Positions 1-6,719 of a stretch of 8,596 nt of DNA are shown one piece after another (position 1 is the stretch's first letter; each line of letters begins with the position of its first letter). The notes beneath the pieces are model-generated. The model was not told where the DNA came from and searched no databases. It saw only the letters and a program-made list of their open reading frames with translations. The stretch spans positions 1-8,596 of the forward strand of contig CAMPCG010000109.1 in assembly GCA_946644025.1 (NCBI GenBank). Reading direction: 5' to 3'. Position numbers and translations under genes: made by a program. Source of the DNA: an uncultured Prevotellaceae bacterium. GTDB lineage: Bacteria; Bacteroidota; Bacteroidia; Bacteroidales; Bacteroidaceae.

Positions 1-1
1 C

Positions 2-850
2 TTCGGCAACCGCGAGGTGCTGCAGCGCGTGCAGCTGCACAACCCCTTCGGTGCCATCTACGGTTTCCGCTACAAGGGCGTTTACGAGTATCAGTATGAG
101 ACGTTCCTTGACATGACCCCTCAGGAGCGCCAAGCCTTCCTTGCCGCCGGGCACACGGCTCCCGTGGAGCTCGACCAGCAGGGCAACGTCGTGGTCGACG
201 ACGAGGGCAAGCCCGTGCGCATGATTTTCAACTATACCCACGACAGCACGGGTAAGAACTATCTGTTCAAGGGCGGCGACGCCATCTACGAAGACATCAA
301 CTACGACGGCGACATCAACGCCCTCGACATTGTCTATCTCGGCTCTTCGCTGCCCAAGCTCACCGGCGGCTTTGGTGTCACGCTCAACTACGGGCGTTGG
401 AAGCTGAACACACAGTTCAACTACCGTGTGGGCAATAAGATTCTGAACCTGGCCCGTCTCGATGCCGAGTCGATGAGCAACAACAACAACCAGAGCCGCG
501 CCGTGAACTACCGCTGGCGCAAGGAGGGCGACCAGACACCCATTCCCCGAGCCATGTATGGTAGCGAGACCAACTACAACACGCTTGTCAGCGACCGATT
601 CGTGGAGAACGGCTCCTTCCTTCGTCTGAACTACATGCAGCTGAGCTATTCCTTCGACCCGAAGGTCATCAAGCGCCTCATCGGCATCAGCCGACTCAGT
701 TTCTATGCCAGTGCCAACAACCTCTTCATCCTCACCCGCTACAAGGGCGTAGACCCCGAGGTGGGCTACGGTGGCTACGGTGCTGCCGTCGATACAGGCC
801 AGACGCCCAGGGCGAAGAGCTATACGCTGGGCTTAACGGTGGACTTCTAA
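2..850 (+). CDS. SusC/RagA-type TonB-dependent outer-membrane transporter, C-terminal part
   Basis: This is the 3' end of a SusC-family transporter, the barrel that imports oligosaccharides or peptides across the outer membrane using TonB energy. The frame is open from the left edge (F-G-N-R-E-V-L...), so the start, signal peptide and plug lie outside; 282 codons are visible against about 1,000 in the family. The visible part has alternating aromatic/polar beta-strand patterning. It also has the family's late landmark GGDAIYEDINYDGDIN followed by SSLPKLTGGF (visible residues about 91-122), a D-x-N-x-D-G-x-I-N loop common in SusC proteins, then FLRLNYMQLSYSF and SFYASANNLFILTRYKGVDPE. It ends in SYTLGLTVDF with a terminal phenylalanine, the usual barrel-insertion signal. 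It lies 63 nt upstream of the SusD gene, the normal susC-susD order. No frameshift is visible. The family is certain; the substrate is unknown. Confidence 0.95.
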   Translation, partial: FGNREVLQRVQLHNPFGAIYGFRYKGVYEYQYETFLDMTPQERQAFLAAGHTAPVELDQQGNVVVDDEGKPVRMIFNYTHDSTGKNYLFKGGDAIYEDINYDGDINALDIVYLGSSLPKLTGGFGVTLNYGRWKLNTQFNYRVGNKILNLARLDAESMSNNNNQSRAVNYRWRKEGDQTPIPRAMYGSETNYNTLVSDRFVENGSFLRLNYMQLSYSFDPKVIKRLIGISRLSFYASANNLFILTRYKGVDPEVGYGGYGAAVDTGQTPRAKSYTLGLTVDF

Positions 851-854
851 ATGA

Positions 855-868
855 GTGATAAGTGATAA
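855..868 (+). repeat. Heptamer array, GTGATAA x2, in the susC-susD spacer
   Basis: Two perfect copies of GTGATAA lie four bases after the SusC stop codon. Their reverse complement is found exactly at 990-1003, inside the SusD signal-peptide codons, giving a 14-bp perfect inverted repeat around the SusD start. In this orientation the unit contains TGA and TAA, so it adds stop codons after the SusC gene. Its function is unknown. Confidence 0.85.
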
Positions 869-913
869 GGTTGGTTACCACTTTAAATAAATACAATCAA
901 AAAGATACTGACT

Positions 914-2746
914 ATGAAAAGATATAAGCTATATGGAAATGAAAAGATTGATAAGGCTAAAGTGATGGGCAAGTTGCTTTGCGCAGCACTTATCACTTAT
1001 CACCTATCACTTTTCACTTCCTGCTCCGACTTCCTCGAAATCGAGCCCCAGGAGCTCATCGTCCTCAACAAGTTCTGGAACGAGGAGGCCGACGTGGAGA
1101 ACATGGTGGCCGGCTGCTACTCCACCATGCAGAGCGAGGCCGTCGTCAGTCGAATGATGGCTTGGGGGGAGTTCCGCTCCGACAACGTCGTCGGCGGAAC
1201 GGGCATTGAGAACGCTACCGACCTCTCGAACATCTTCAAGGAAAACATCAATGCCAGCAACAGCTATGCCCGTTGGGGCGACTTCTACAACGTCATCAAC
1301 CGCTGCAACACCATCCTTTACTATGCCCCCCAGGTAGCCCAGCGTGACCCCAACTACACCCAGAGCGAAATGCTTGCCACACAAGCCGAGGTCACCGCCC
1401 TGCGCTCGCTGATGTACTTCTACCTCATACGTACCTTCCGCGACGTGCCCTACTACACACAGCCCTACCTCGACGACAACCAGCCTATGAACCTGCCCGC
1501 CACGAAGTTCGACGACGTGCTCGACAGTCTCATCACCTCCCTCGAGGCCGTGCAGAGCAATGCCGTGCGCCGCTACCCCGCTATAAAGACCCACTACCAG
1601 CAGGGGCGCATCACCCAGGATGCCATCCACGCCATGCTTGCCGACATGTACCTCTGGAAGCGCGACTACCAGCAGGCCATACGCTATGCCGACCTCGTCA
1701 TCAAGGCTAAGACCGATGCCTATCAGGAGGAACTCGACAAGATGAGCGCCGTGTCGGCCGACGACCGCATGATTGACGGCTATCCCCTCGTCAGCGACGC
1801 CATGACCACCGGCAACTACTATGGCAATGCCTACACCTATATCTTCGGCGACGGCGCCAGCCGCGAGAGCATCTTCGAGCTCGTCTACTCCAATAACGAC
1901 CAGATGCTGTCCAATGCCGCCGTCAGCAACCACTATGGCAACGCCACCACCTTCCCCGGCGACGTGCGCCCTGCCGACTTCCTCGGCACCGACGTCACCG
2001 ACGAAGTGTATAGCGTATTCCTCAGCAAGTATGATGCCCGCTACTACGAGAACCTGCAGAGCATCAACGGCTCGCGCACCCTCTTCGGCATCAGCAAGTA
2101 TGCCTACAGCGATGCCCTCGTAGACCTCACCAAGGCCGAGATTCAGGGCAGCTACGGCCAGGCCTACGCCAAGGACCACTGTCACGCCAACTGGATTCTC
2201 TACCGACTGACCGACATCATGCTGCTCAAGGCCGAGGCCCTCGTCGAGCTCGCACCCGACAGCACCTCCGCCCCCTCTGCCGATGCGTCAGCAGCCACTA
2301 TTCCCGGAGCGTCAGCAGCCACTATTCCCGGAGCGTCAGCTCCGGGCTCCCCCAGCCTCTTAGACGAGGCCTTCGCCATCGTCAACACCATCAGCAAGCG
2401 CAGCAACTGCTCCGCCGTCAATAAAGACCTTGACCAGGCCAACTACGCCACCAAGCAACTCATGCGAGCCCTCGTTCAGGAAGAGCGGCAGCGCGAACTC
2501 ATGTTCGAGGGCAAGCGCTGGTACGACCTCGTGCGCCGCTCACAGCGCGACGGCAACACCAACTACCTCGTCGGCTGCGTCTCCCGCAAGGGCGGCACGG
2601 GCGGAGGGGCCATCGGCAGCAAGCTCTCCCGCATGGACGCCATCTACTGGCCCTATCACATCAACGAGATGAAGGTCAACGACCAGCTTGTGCAGAATCC
2701 CGCCTTCGGTAGCGGCGAGGAAAGCAGCTATGAAAGGACGAAATAA
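914..2746 (+). CDS. SusD/RagB-family outer-membrane substrate-binding lipoprotein
   Basis: SusD proteins are surface lipoproteins that close over the SusC barrel and bind the substrate. This one has 610 residues, slightly long for the family. It has a lipoprotein signal peptide with lipobox LFTSC and lipidated C37. The mature start, SDFLEIEPQ followed by LNKFWNEEADVENMVAGCY, is typical SusD. Helical repeat landmarks are at 157-184 (EVTALRSLMYFYLIRTFRDV), 233-263 (ITQDAIHAMLADMYLWKRDY) and 428-446 (ILYRLTDIMLLKAEALVEL). The C-terminal signature is EERQRELMFEGKRWYDLVRR (523-542), and the end has YWPYHINEMKVN and QNPAFG. Residues 448-481 are an Ala/Ser/Pro-rich insert made partly of a 24-nt tandem repeat. 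The n-region before the hydrophobic core is unusually long (about 20 residues). An ATG at 965 (M18) would give a more usual signal peptide, so the start could be 965 rather than 914. The core itself (987-1021) is a heptamer array. Confidence 0.95.
   Translation: MKRYKLYGNEKIDKAKVMGKLLCAALITYHLSLFTSCSDFLEIEPQELIVLNKFWNEEADVENMVAGCYSTMQSEAVVSRMMAWGEFRSDNVVGGTGIENATDLSNIFKENINASNSYARWGDFYNVINRCNTILYYAPQVAQRDPNYTQSEMLATQAEVTALRSLMYFYLIRTFRDVPYYTQPYLDDNQPMNLPATKFDDVLDSLITSLEAVQSNAVRRYPAIKTHYQQGRITQDAIHAMLADMYLWKRDYQQAIRYADLVIKAKTDAYQEELDKMSAVSADDRMIDGYPLVSDAMTTGNYYGNAYTYIFGDGASRESIFELVYSNNDQMLSNAAVSNHYGNATTFPGDVRPADFLGTDVTDEVYSVFLSKYDARYYENLQSINGSRTLFGISKYAYSDALVDLTKAEIQGSYGQAYAKDHCHANWILYRLTDIMLLKAEALVELAPDSTSAPSADASAATIPGASAATIPGASAPGSPSLLDEAFAIVNTISKRSNCSAVNKDLDQANYATKQLMRALVQEERQRELMFEGKRWYDLVRRSQRDGNTNYLVGCVSRKGGTGGGAIGSKLSRMDAIYWPYHINEMKVNDQLVQNPAFGSGEESSYERTK
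987..1021 (+). repeat. Heptamer array (CACTTAT-type x5) encoding the SusD signal-peptide core
   Basis: Five contiguous 7-mers are present: CACTTAT, CACTTAT, CACCTAT, CACTTTT, CACTTCC. They end directly before the lipobox cysteine codon TGC (1022-1024). They encode most of I-T-Y-H-L-S-L-F-T-S, the hydrophobic part of the signal peptide. The array is the reverse complement of the spacer array at 855-868. Because 7 and 3 share no factor, the perfect unit reads as H-L-S-L-I-T-Y in any frame and is free of stops. Confidence 0.9.
2285..2340 (+). repeat. 24-nt in-frame tandem repeat inside SusD (2.3 copies)
   Basis: Two identical 24-nt units occupy 2285-2308 and 2309-2332, followed by the first 8 bases of a third (2333-2340). 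Each encodes A-S-A-A-T-I-P-G (residues 458-465 and 466-473), and the third continues as A-S-A-P-G-S-P-S. The insert lies between the helix ending EALVEL and the helix LLDEAFAIVN, where SusD proteins normally have a short loop, so it probably lengthens a surface loop without disturbing the fold. Perfect identity suggests recent or ongoing slippage; changes of one unit would keep the frame. Confidence 0.9.
2327..2346. repeat. Perfect inverted repeat (8-bp arms, 4-nt loop) in the SusD coding sequence
   Basis: CCCGGAGC (2327-2334) and GCTCCGGG (2339-2346) are exact reverse complements separated by GTCA. The left arm overlaps the second and third units of the 24-nt tandem repeat. Such a GC-rich palindrome inside a low-complexity linker looks more like part of a dispersed palindromic element captured by the gene than ordinary SusD sequence; that origin is inference. 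Confidence 0.75.
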
Positions 2747-2749
2747 AAA

Positions 2750-2800
2750 GACCATCCCCCAGCCCCTCCCTCCACTTGGGGGAGACAGAGGGGGCGCGGG
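2750..2800. repeat. GC-rich palindromic element between susD and the first fasciclin gene
   Basis: Runs of C (2756-2760, 2763-2766) are followed by runs of G (2778-2782, 2790-2794). TCCCCCA (2755-2761) pairs perfectly with TGGGGGA (2777-2783), and CCCCTC (2763-2768) can pair alternatively with GAGGGG (2788-2793). The element resembles the sequences at 6633-6718 and, in the opposite orientation, the fasciclin signal-peptide codons at 2899-2937. No T-tract follows the stem, so it is not a classical terminator, although it could attenuate read-through or protect the mRNA 3' end. Confidence 0.75.
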
Positions 2801-2841
2801 AGTGGTTGCATACTGCGTTAAGATAAATAACAATAAGAAAT

Positions 2842-4926
2842 ATGAAACGGCTAATATCTGATAAGTTAAGGAATCTTTTCCGCTTCACGTTGTATATACT
2901 CCTCCCCCTTGCGGGGGGAAGCTGGGTAGGGGTCTCCTGCAGTGATGAACCCGACGCCTCCAACTTCTACACCTTCAAGGGTCAGATGATGAGCGAATAC
3001 CTGCGCGGTCACGAAGAGTTCAGCATGTACTCTGCCGTTCTGGAGCGTGCCGGCATGATGGAGCTGCTGGCCAGCTACGGTGCGCTCACCTGCTTTCCCC
3101 CGACGAACGATGCCATGCGTGCCTTCCTCAGCAAGCGCGGCCTGACGTCTATCGATCAGTTGAGCGATGCCGACTGCGACACGCTGGCCCGTAGCCATCT
3201 GGTGAAGAATATGTATACCACGGCCGACATGGACGACGGGGTGCTCTCCACGGCCAACATGAACCGCCGCTACATCGAGGTGAGCCACGGCATCGACGAA
3301 GACCAGAACGCCGTGGTCTTCCTCAACGGCACGTCTCACATCATCTTTGCCATGCAGGACGACTCGGTAGAGAACGGCATCATGCAGCCCATCACCGAGG
3401 TGCTTGAGAGCAGCAACCGCATGATTCACGACGTCATGCGCCAGAACCCCCGCATCTCCCTCTACACTGACGCACTGAGTGCCACGGGGCTGAGAGACTC
3501 GCTCTACCAGTACAAAGACCCCGCGTGGGATCAGGAGCGGCTCAACTATCCCCGCATACGCTACGTGTCGCACGTGAACCGAGAGACGGCCACCGTGCCC
3601 GACGAGAAGCGCGTGGGCTTCACCATCTTTGCCGTCCCTGACTCCATCCTCAGCGAGAAGTATGGCATCACCAACCTGGAGCAGCTCTACGAGAAGGCCT
3701 GCGACATCTACGACCGCATCTACCCGCAGGACGCAAAGGCCGAGTATCACGATTTCGCCCACATCAAGGACCCGCGCAACCCCCTGAACCGTTTCATGAA
3801 GTATCATATCCTTACCCGCGACGTCAAGGGCTGGAACTACCTCACGCCCTACACCGACATCGGCATACTGACAACGGTGATGAACCCCGTCGACTGGTAT
3901 GAGACCATGCTGCCCCACACGATGATGAAGTTCGAGCGCCTCACCGTTCGCAAATGGGCGGGCAGCAGCACCCTGGGTCAGCGCTACATCAACCGCCGCT
4001 ATGACGACATCGTGCCCAACGAGCTGGTGCCCGAGCCCGTGCTCGGAACCCTCGTGCGCCCCACCGTCGAGGTGGAATACAAGCAGGACGCCCTCAACGG
4101 CCGCTACTTCTACGTAGACGACATACTGGCCTTCGACGAGACCACGCGCGACGTGGTGCTCAACGACCGCATACGCATGGACTTCTCCACCATCTTCCCC
4201 GAGCTGATGACCAACGACATACGCCTGAACGAGCGCAACAACGGCCGCAAGTACCAGGACCCCGACTATGACGAGACCGCCAAGTACGGGCGCAACTACT
4301 ACTTCCCCAACGGCTACCTGCGTGGCGTGACCCTCAACGAGGGCGGCACCTTCGTCTATCGTAGGCCCCATGACTATTACGATTGCTACGAGGGCGACGA
4401 GATGAACCTCTTTGGCGACTTCGACATCACGTTCAAGATTCCCCCTGTGCCTTACGAGGGCGAGTGGCAGCTGCGCCTGGGCTTCGCCGCCGAGGGCTCG
4501 CGCGGAGTGGCACAGTTCTACTTCGACGACAAGCCCCAGGGCATTCCCCTCGACATGACCAAGAGCCTGACGGACCCCTCCATACTTGGTGCTGACTGGA
4601 AGAGCGACTACAACAGCATGTCGACCGTAGACCTGGCCACCGACCAGAAGGTGCTGAAGAACAAAGGCTACTACCGCGGGGCCGCCGGTGGTTATCGCTA
4701 CGCACAGGGCAGCACCCAGCAGACCATCTTCGCCACGCAGCCGCTTACCATACGCATGGTCATCTGCACCACGCACATCAACCCCGACGAAGACCACTAC
4801 CTGCGCATACGCTGCGTCTCGACGAAGCAGGGCAACGACAACGAGTTCATGCTCGACTACCTGGAGCTGGTGCCCAAGAGCGTCTACGGAGTCACCGACG
4901 AGGGAAAGATGGAGAGTATGCTGTAG
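2842..4926 (+). CDS. Fasciclin (FAS1) domain surface lipoprotein, first of two
   Basis: A 694-residue lipoprotein with signal peptide ending G-V-S-C (C33), followed by acidic SDEPD, a context often linked to export to the cell surface. The first FAS1 domain spans about 50-190, with the hallmark LTCFPPTNDAMRAFL (82-96), SHLVKNMY (108-115) and NGIMQPITEVLE (178-189). A second, enlarged FAS1 domain spans about 192-433, with FTIFAVPDSIL (260-270), YHIL (331-334) and NGRYFYVDDIL (419-429). The region about 490-680 is beta-rich (DITFKIPPVPYEGEWQLRLG, then HYLRIRCVS and FMLDYLELVP) and looks like a carbohydrate-binding-type sandwich (inference). FAS1 domains mediate adhesion or ligand binding, and no catalytic motif is seen. 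Position right after susD suggests an accessory binding subunit of the SusCD complex. The start is clear: ATG after an A-rich leader. The signal-peptide core is encoded by a GC-rich repeat (2899-2937). Confidence 0.88.
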   Translation: MKRLISDKLRNLFRFTLYILLPLAGGSWVGVSCSDEPDASNFYTFKGQMMSEYLRGHEEFSMYSAVLERAGMMELLASYGALTCFPPTNDAMRAFLSKRGLTSIDQLSDADCDTLARSHLVKNMYTTADMDDGVLSTANMNRRYIEVSHGIDEDQNAVVFLNGTSHIIFAMQDDSVENGIMQPITEVLESSNRMIHDVMRQNPRISLYTDALSATGLRDSLYQYKDPAWDQERLNYPRIRYVSHVNRETATVPDEKRVGFTIFAVPDSILSEKYGITNLEQLYEKACDIYDRIYPQDAKAEYHDFAHIKDPRNPLNRFMKYHILTRDVKGWNYLTPYTDIGILTTVMNPVDWYETMLPHTMMKFERLTVRKWAGSSTLGQRYINRRYDDIVPNELVPEPVLGTLVRPTVEVEYKQDALNGRYFYVDDILAFDETTRDVVLNDRIRMDFSTIFPELMTNDIRLNERNNGRKYQDPDYDETAKYGRNYYFPNGYLRGVTLNEGGTFVYRRPHDYYDCYEGDEMNLFGDFDITFKIPPVPYEGEWQLRLGFAAEGSRGVAQFYFDDKPQGIPLDMTKSLTDPSILGADWKSDYNSMSTVDLATDQKVLKNKGYYRGAAGGYRYAQGSTQQTIFATQPLTIRMVICTTHINPDEDHYLRIRCVSTKQGNDNEFMLDYLELVPKSVYGVTDEGKMESML
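2899..2937. repeat. GC-rich palindromic element encoding the signal peptide of the first fasciclin lipoprotein
   Basis: This segment reads as L-L-P-L-A-G-G-S-W-V-G-V-S up to the cysteine codon TGC at 2938. TCCCCC (2903-2908) pairs with GGGGGA (2914-2919). Its reverse complement matches the spacer element at 2750-2772 over most positions (shared GACC, CCCAGC and C-runs), and it also resembles both halves of the element at 6633-6718. The same repeat family therefore occurs here as protein-coding sequence and elsewhere as spacer. Confidence 0.75.
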
Positions 4927-4930
4927 ATAA

Positions 4931-4958
4931 TAGTTTATAGTTAATAGGTTACAGTTAT
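4931..4958 (+). repeat. Heptamer array (TAGTTAA-type x4) running into the start codon of the second fasciclin gene
   Basis: Four 7-mers, TAGTTTA, TAGTTAA, TAGGTTA and CAGTTAT, fill nearly the whole 30-nt spacer between the two fasciclin genes. The last unit supplies the first two bases of the ATG at 4957. Bases 4938-4947 are complementary at 9 of 10 positions to 5022-5031 inside the next signal peptide. In this orientation the unit carries TAG and TAA, which adds stop codons behind the first fasciclin gene. Confidence 0.8.
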
Positions 4959-6624
4959 GATTACCTGGAATATAGATAAAGCAGTGAAGTGGGTGTTGTG
5001 CTCGGCGCTATTCACCCTTCACTATTCACTATTCGTTAGTTGTGCCGACGACTGGAATACACACTACGATGCCTCCACTGCCGACAGCGGTACCCTCTGG
5101 CAGGCCATCAAGGCCGACGGCAGCATGAAGAACTTCGCCCGCGTGCTCCAGGCTACGGGCTACGACCGCCTTCTCGACGGCAGTCAGACCTACACCGTCT
5201 TCGCGCCTACCGACGCGGCCCTCTCTGAGGCCCAGGCCGACAGTCTCATTGATGAGTTCAAGAAGCAGCAGGCCGCCGGCACACGCACCAACGACAACTC
5301 CGTCGTGCGTCAGTTCCTGCAAAACCATATCGCGCTGTTCCGCCACCCGGTGTCGTCGCTTACCAACGACTCTATCAAGCTGATGAACAACAAGTACGCA
5401 CTGCTCACCGACAAGAGCCTGGCTGGCACGACACTCAAGACCGCCAACGCCCTGCACAACAACGGCCTGCTCTTCACCATCGACCGGCAGGTGACCTATT
5501 TCCCCAATGTGTTCGAGTACCTGGGCCATGACCCCGAGCTCGACAGCGTGTTCCAGTTTCTCAACAGCTACAGCGTCTACGAGTTCAACGACGCTAAGAG
5601 TGTGCCCGGAGGCATCGTCGACGGCATGACCGTCTACCTCGACTCCGTCTCCGACCTGCGCAACGCCTTCCTCACGAAGTTCGGGCTCATCAACTCCGAG
5701 GACAGCACCTACTGGATGCTCTGTCCTACGAACAGCGAGTGGAGCCGGCTGGTCGAGGCATACGAGCCCTTCTTCAACTATCCGCGTGCGGTAGACAAGC
5801 GCGACTCGATGGTCTATGCCAGCACGCGCCAGGCCATCATTGCCGGAGCCTTCTTCAGCCGCACACTCAATCCCGACGTGGCATTTCAGGACTCGGCCGT
5901 GTCCACACAGGCACCTTCCTCCACCGTGCGTCAGATGCTGGAGCAGGACTATCCCTACTACACCTACTTCAAACCCTTTGCCCAGGGCGGCATCTTCTAC
6001 GATACCGACGACATTACGTGCAGCAACGGCCATGTGCTCAAGAGCCGCCACTGGAGCATCTCGCCCTACGACACCTTCGCACAGACGGTGAAGGTGGAGG
6101 CCGAGAACATCCTTTACCAGGACACCATCATCAATGCCGTAGACCCCGTCATCGTCCGTGAGGTGACCACCGACAACCCGTTCTACGGCCACGTCTCGGG
6201 CAACACCTACGTGGAGCTGGCCCCCGAGACGGCCACGGCACAGATTACCGTCACCTATCGTCTGCCCAATATGCTCTCGAACATGCCCTACGACATCTAC
6301 GCGGTCTTTGTCCCCGCCACGGCCTACAATCCGCTCGAAACGGTAGAAATAACCAAGCCCAACATCATGCGCTCTACCGTCTATTACAGCGACCAGAACG
6401 GGCGTGAGGCGCAGCAGCGCTTCAACAAGAGTATCACTAACGACCCGGCGAAGGTCGACACCGTGAGGCTTGTGGAGGCATTCTCCTTCCCCACCTGCTC
6501 ATACGGTCTTGTCGATGCTGTGGCCAAGATTGCCATACGCTCGGTGGTCACCGCGAGGCAGACCTCGACCAATAGCCACACCTTCCGCATAGACTGCATC
6601 ATCGTGAAGCCGCATGAGAGTTAG
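4957..6624 (+). CDS. Fasciclin (FAS1) domain surface lipoprotein, second of two
   Basis: A 555-residue lipoprotein with signal peptide ending F-V-S-C (C29), then ADDWNTHYD. The first FAS1 domain spans about 42-178 with the textbook motif YTVFAPTDAAL (79-89), LQNHIA (111-116) and NALHNNGLLFTIDRQV (164-179). The second spans about 182-370 with TYWMLCPTNSEW (251-262) and NGHVLKSRHWSIS (357-369). Residues about 378-552 form a beta-rich C-terminal region (ITVTYRLPNMLSNMPYDIYA, then FRIDCIIVKP) that lines up with the end of the preceding fasciclin protein, although the two proteins are otherwise very different. No enzyme motif is visible. It follows the first fasciclin gene by 30 nt and is almost surely cotranscribed. 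It is probably a surface binding partner of the SusC/SusD pair, ligand unknown. The stop codon lies within a GAGTTAG heptamer repeat, and the signal-peptide core within another heptamer array. Confidence 0.88.
   Translation: MITWNIDKAVKWVLCSALFTLHYSLFVSCADDWNTHYDASTADSGTLWQAIKADGSMKNFARVLQATGYDRLLDGSQTYTVFAPTDAALSEAQADSLIDEFKKQQAAGTRTNDNSVVRQFLQNHIALFRHPVSSLTNDSIKLMNNKYALLTDKSLAGTTLKTANALHNNGLLFTIDRQVTYFPNVFEYLGHDPELDSVFQFLNSYSVYEFNDAKSVPGGIVDGMTVYLDSVSDLRNAFLTKFGLINSEDSTYWMLCPTNSEWSRLVEAYEPFFNYPRAVDKRDSMVYASTRQAIIAGAFFSRTLNPDVAFQDSAVSTQAPSSTVRQMLEQDYPYYTYFKPFAQGGIFYDTDDITCSNGHVLKSRHWSISPYDTFAQTVKVEAENILYQDTIINAVDPVIVREVTTDNPFYGHVSGNTYVELAPETATAQITVTYRLPNMLSNMPYDIYAVFVPATAYNPLETVEITKPNIMRSTVYYSDQNGREAQQRFNKSITNDPAKVDTVRLVEAFSFPTCSYGLVDAVAKIAIRSVVTARQTSTNSHTFRIDCIIVKPHES
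5008..5035 (+). repeat. Heptamer array (CTATTCA-type x4) encoding the signal-peptide core of the second fasciclin lipoprotein
   Basis: Four 7-mers, CTATTCA, CCCTTCA, CTATTCA and CTATTCG, encode L-F-T-L-H-Y-S-L-F, the hydrophobic part of the signal peptide, six bases before the lipobox cysteine codon TGT (5041-5043). The peptide closely resembles the SusD one (I-T-Y-H-L-S-L-F-T-S) although the two proteins are unrelated. The array is roughly inverted relative to the spacer array at 4931-4958. Confidence 0.85.
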
Positions 6625-6631
6625 GAGTTAG
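6618..6631 (+). repeat. Heptamer direct repeat, GAGTTAG x2, left copy, containing the fasciclin stop codon
   Basis: Two perfect GAGTTAG units; the TAG at 6622-6624 in the first unit is the stop codon of the second fasciclin gene. The identical 14 bases recur at 6720-6733, so the GC-rich element between them is bracketed by 14-bp direct repeats. Confidence 0.85.
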
Positions 6632-6632
6632 G

Positions 6633-6718
6633 AAGCCCCACCCCCGACCCCTCCCCCGAAGGGAGGGAAGCTTTCGCGGCTTAAGCCTCCCCCTCGGGGG
6701 GAGGATGGTGGGGGCTTT
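6633..6718. repeat. Composite GC-rich inverted-repeat element in the spacer before the second SusC gene
   Basis: Two oppositely oriented versions of the GC-rich module form a large foldback. The outer arms AAGCCCC (6633-6639) and GGGGCTT (6711-6717) pair. Inside them are two hairpins: CCCTCCC (6649-6655) with GGGAGGG (6661-6667), and CCTCCCCC (6686-6693) with GGGGGAGG (6697-6704, 3-nt loop). A 10-bp palindrome GGCTTAAGCC (6678-6687) lies between them. The structure could act as a bidirectional transcription barrier between the fasciclin genes and the second SusC gene, but no T-tract is present. It contains no credible protein gene. Confidence 0.75.
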
Positions 6719-6719
6719 G

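Noticed and set aside
293..328. Dockerin or EF-hand calcium site in the first SusC (DINYDGDINALD)
   Set aside because: A D-x-N-x-D-G-type loop at this place is a common SusC feature and occurs once, so it is not a separate dockerin module.
851..1021. Heptamer arrays as a CRISPR array
   Set aside because: Units are 7 nt, contiguous and without spacers, so they are simple tandem repeats.
1007..2185. Long - strand frame opposite susD, and a similar one at 5029-6192 opposite the second fasciclin gene
   Set aside because: Both show V/G/A/H-rich shadow composition, with start and end unrelated to any regulatory signal, opposite well-supported genes.
2866..4797. 643-codon open frame on the - strand opposite the first fasciclin gene
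   Set aside because: It is a mirror of GC-biased codons: the translation is dominated by V, A, G, H and L with no domain pattern, while the + strand encodes a clear fasciclin lipoprotein.
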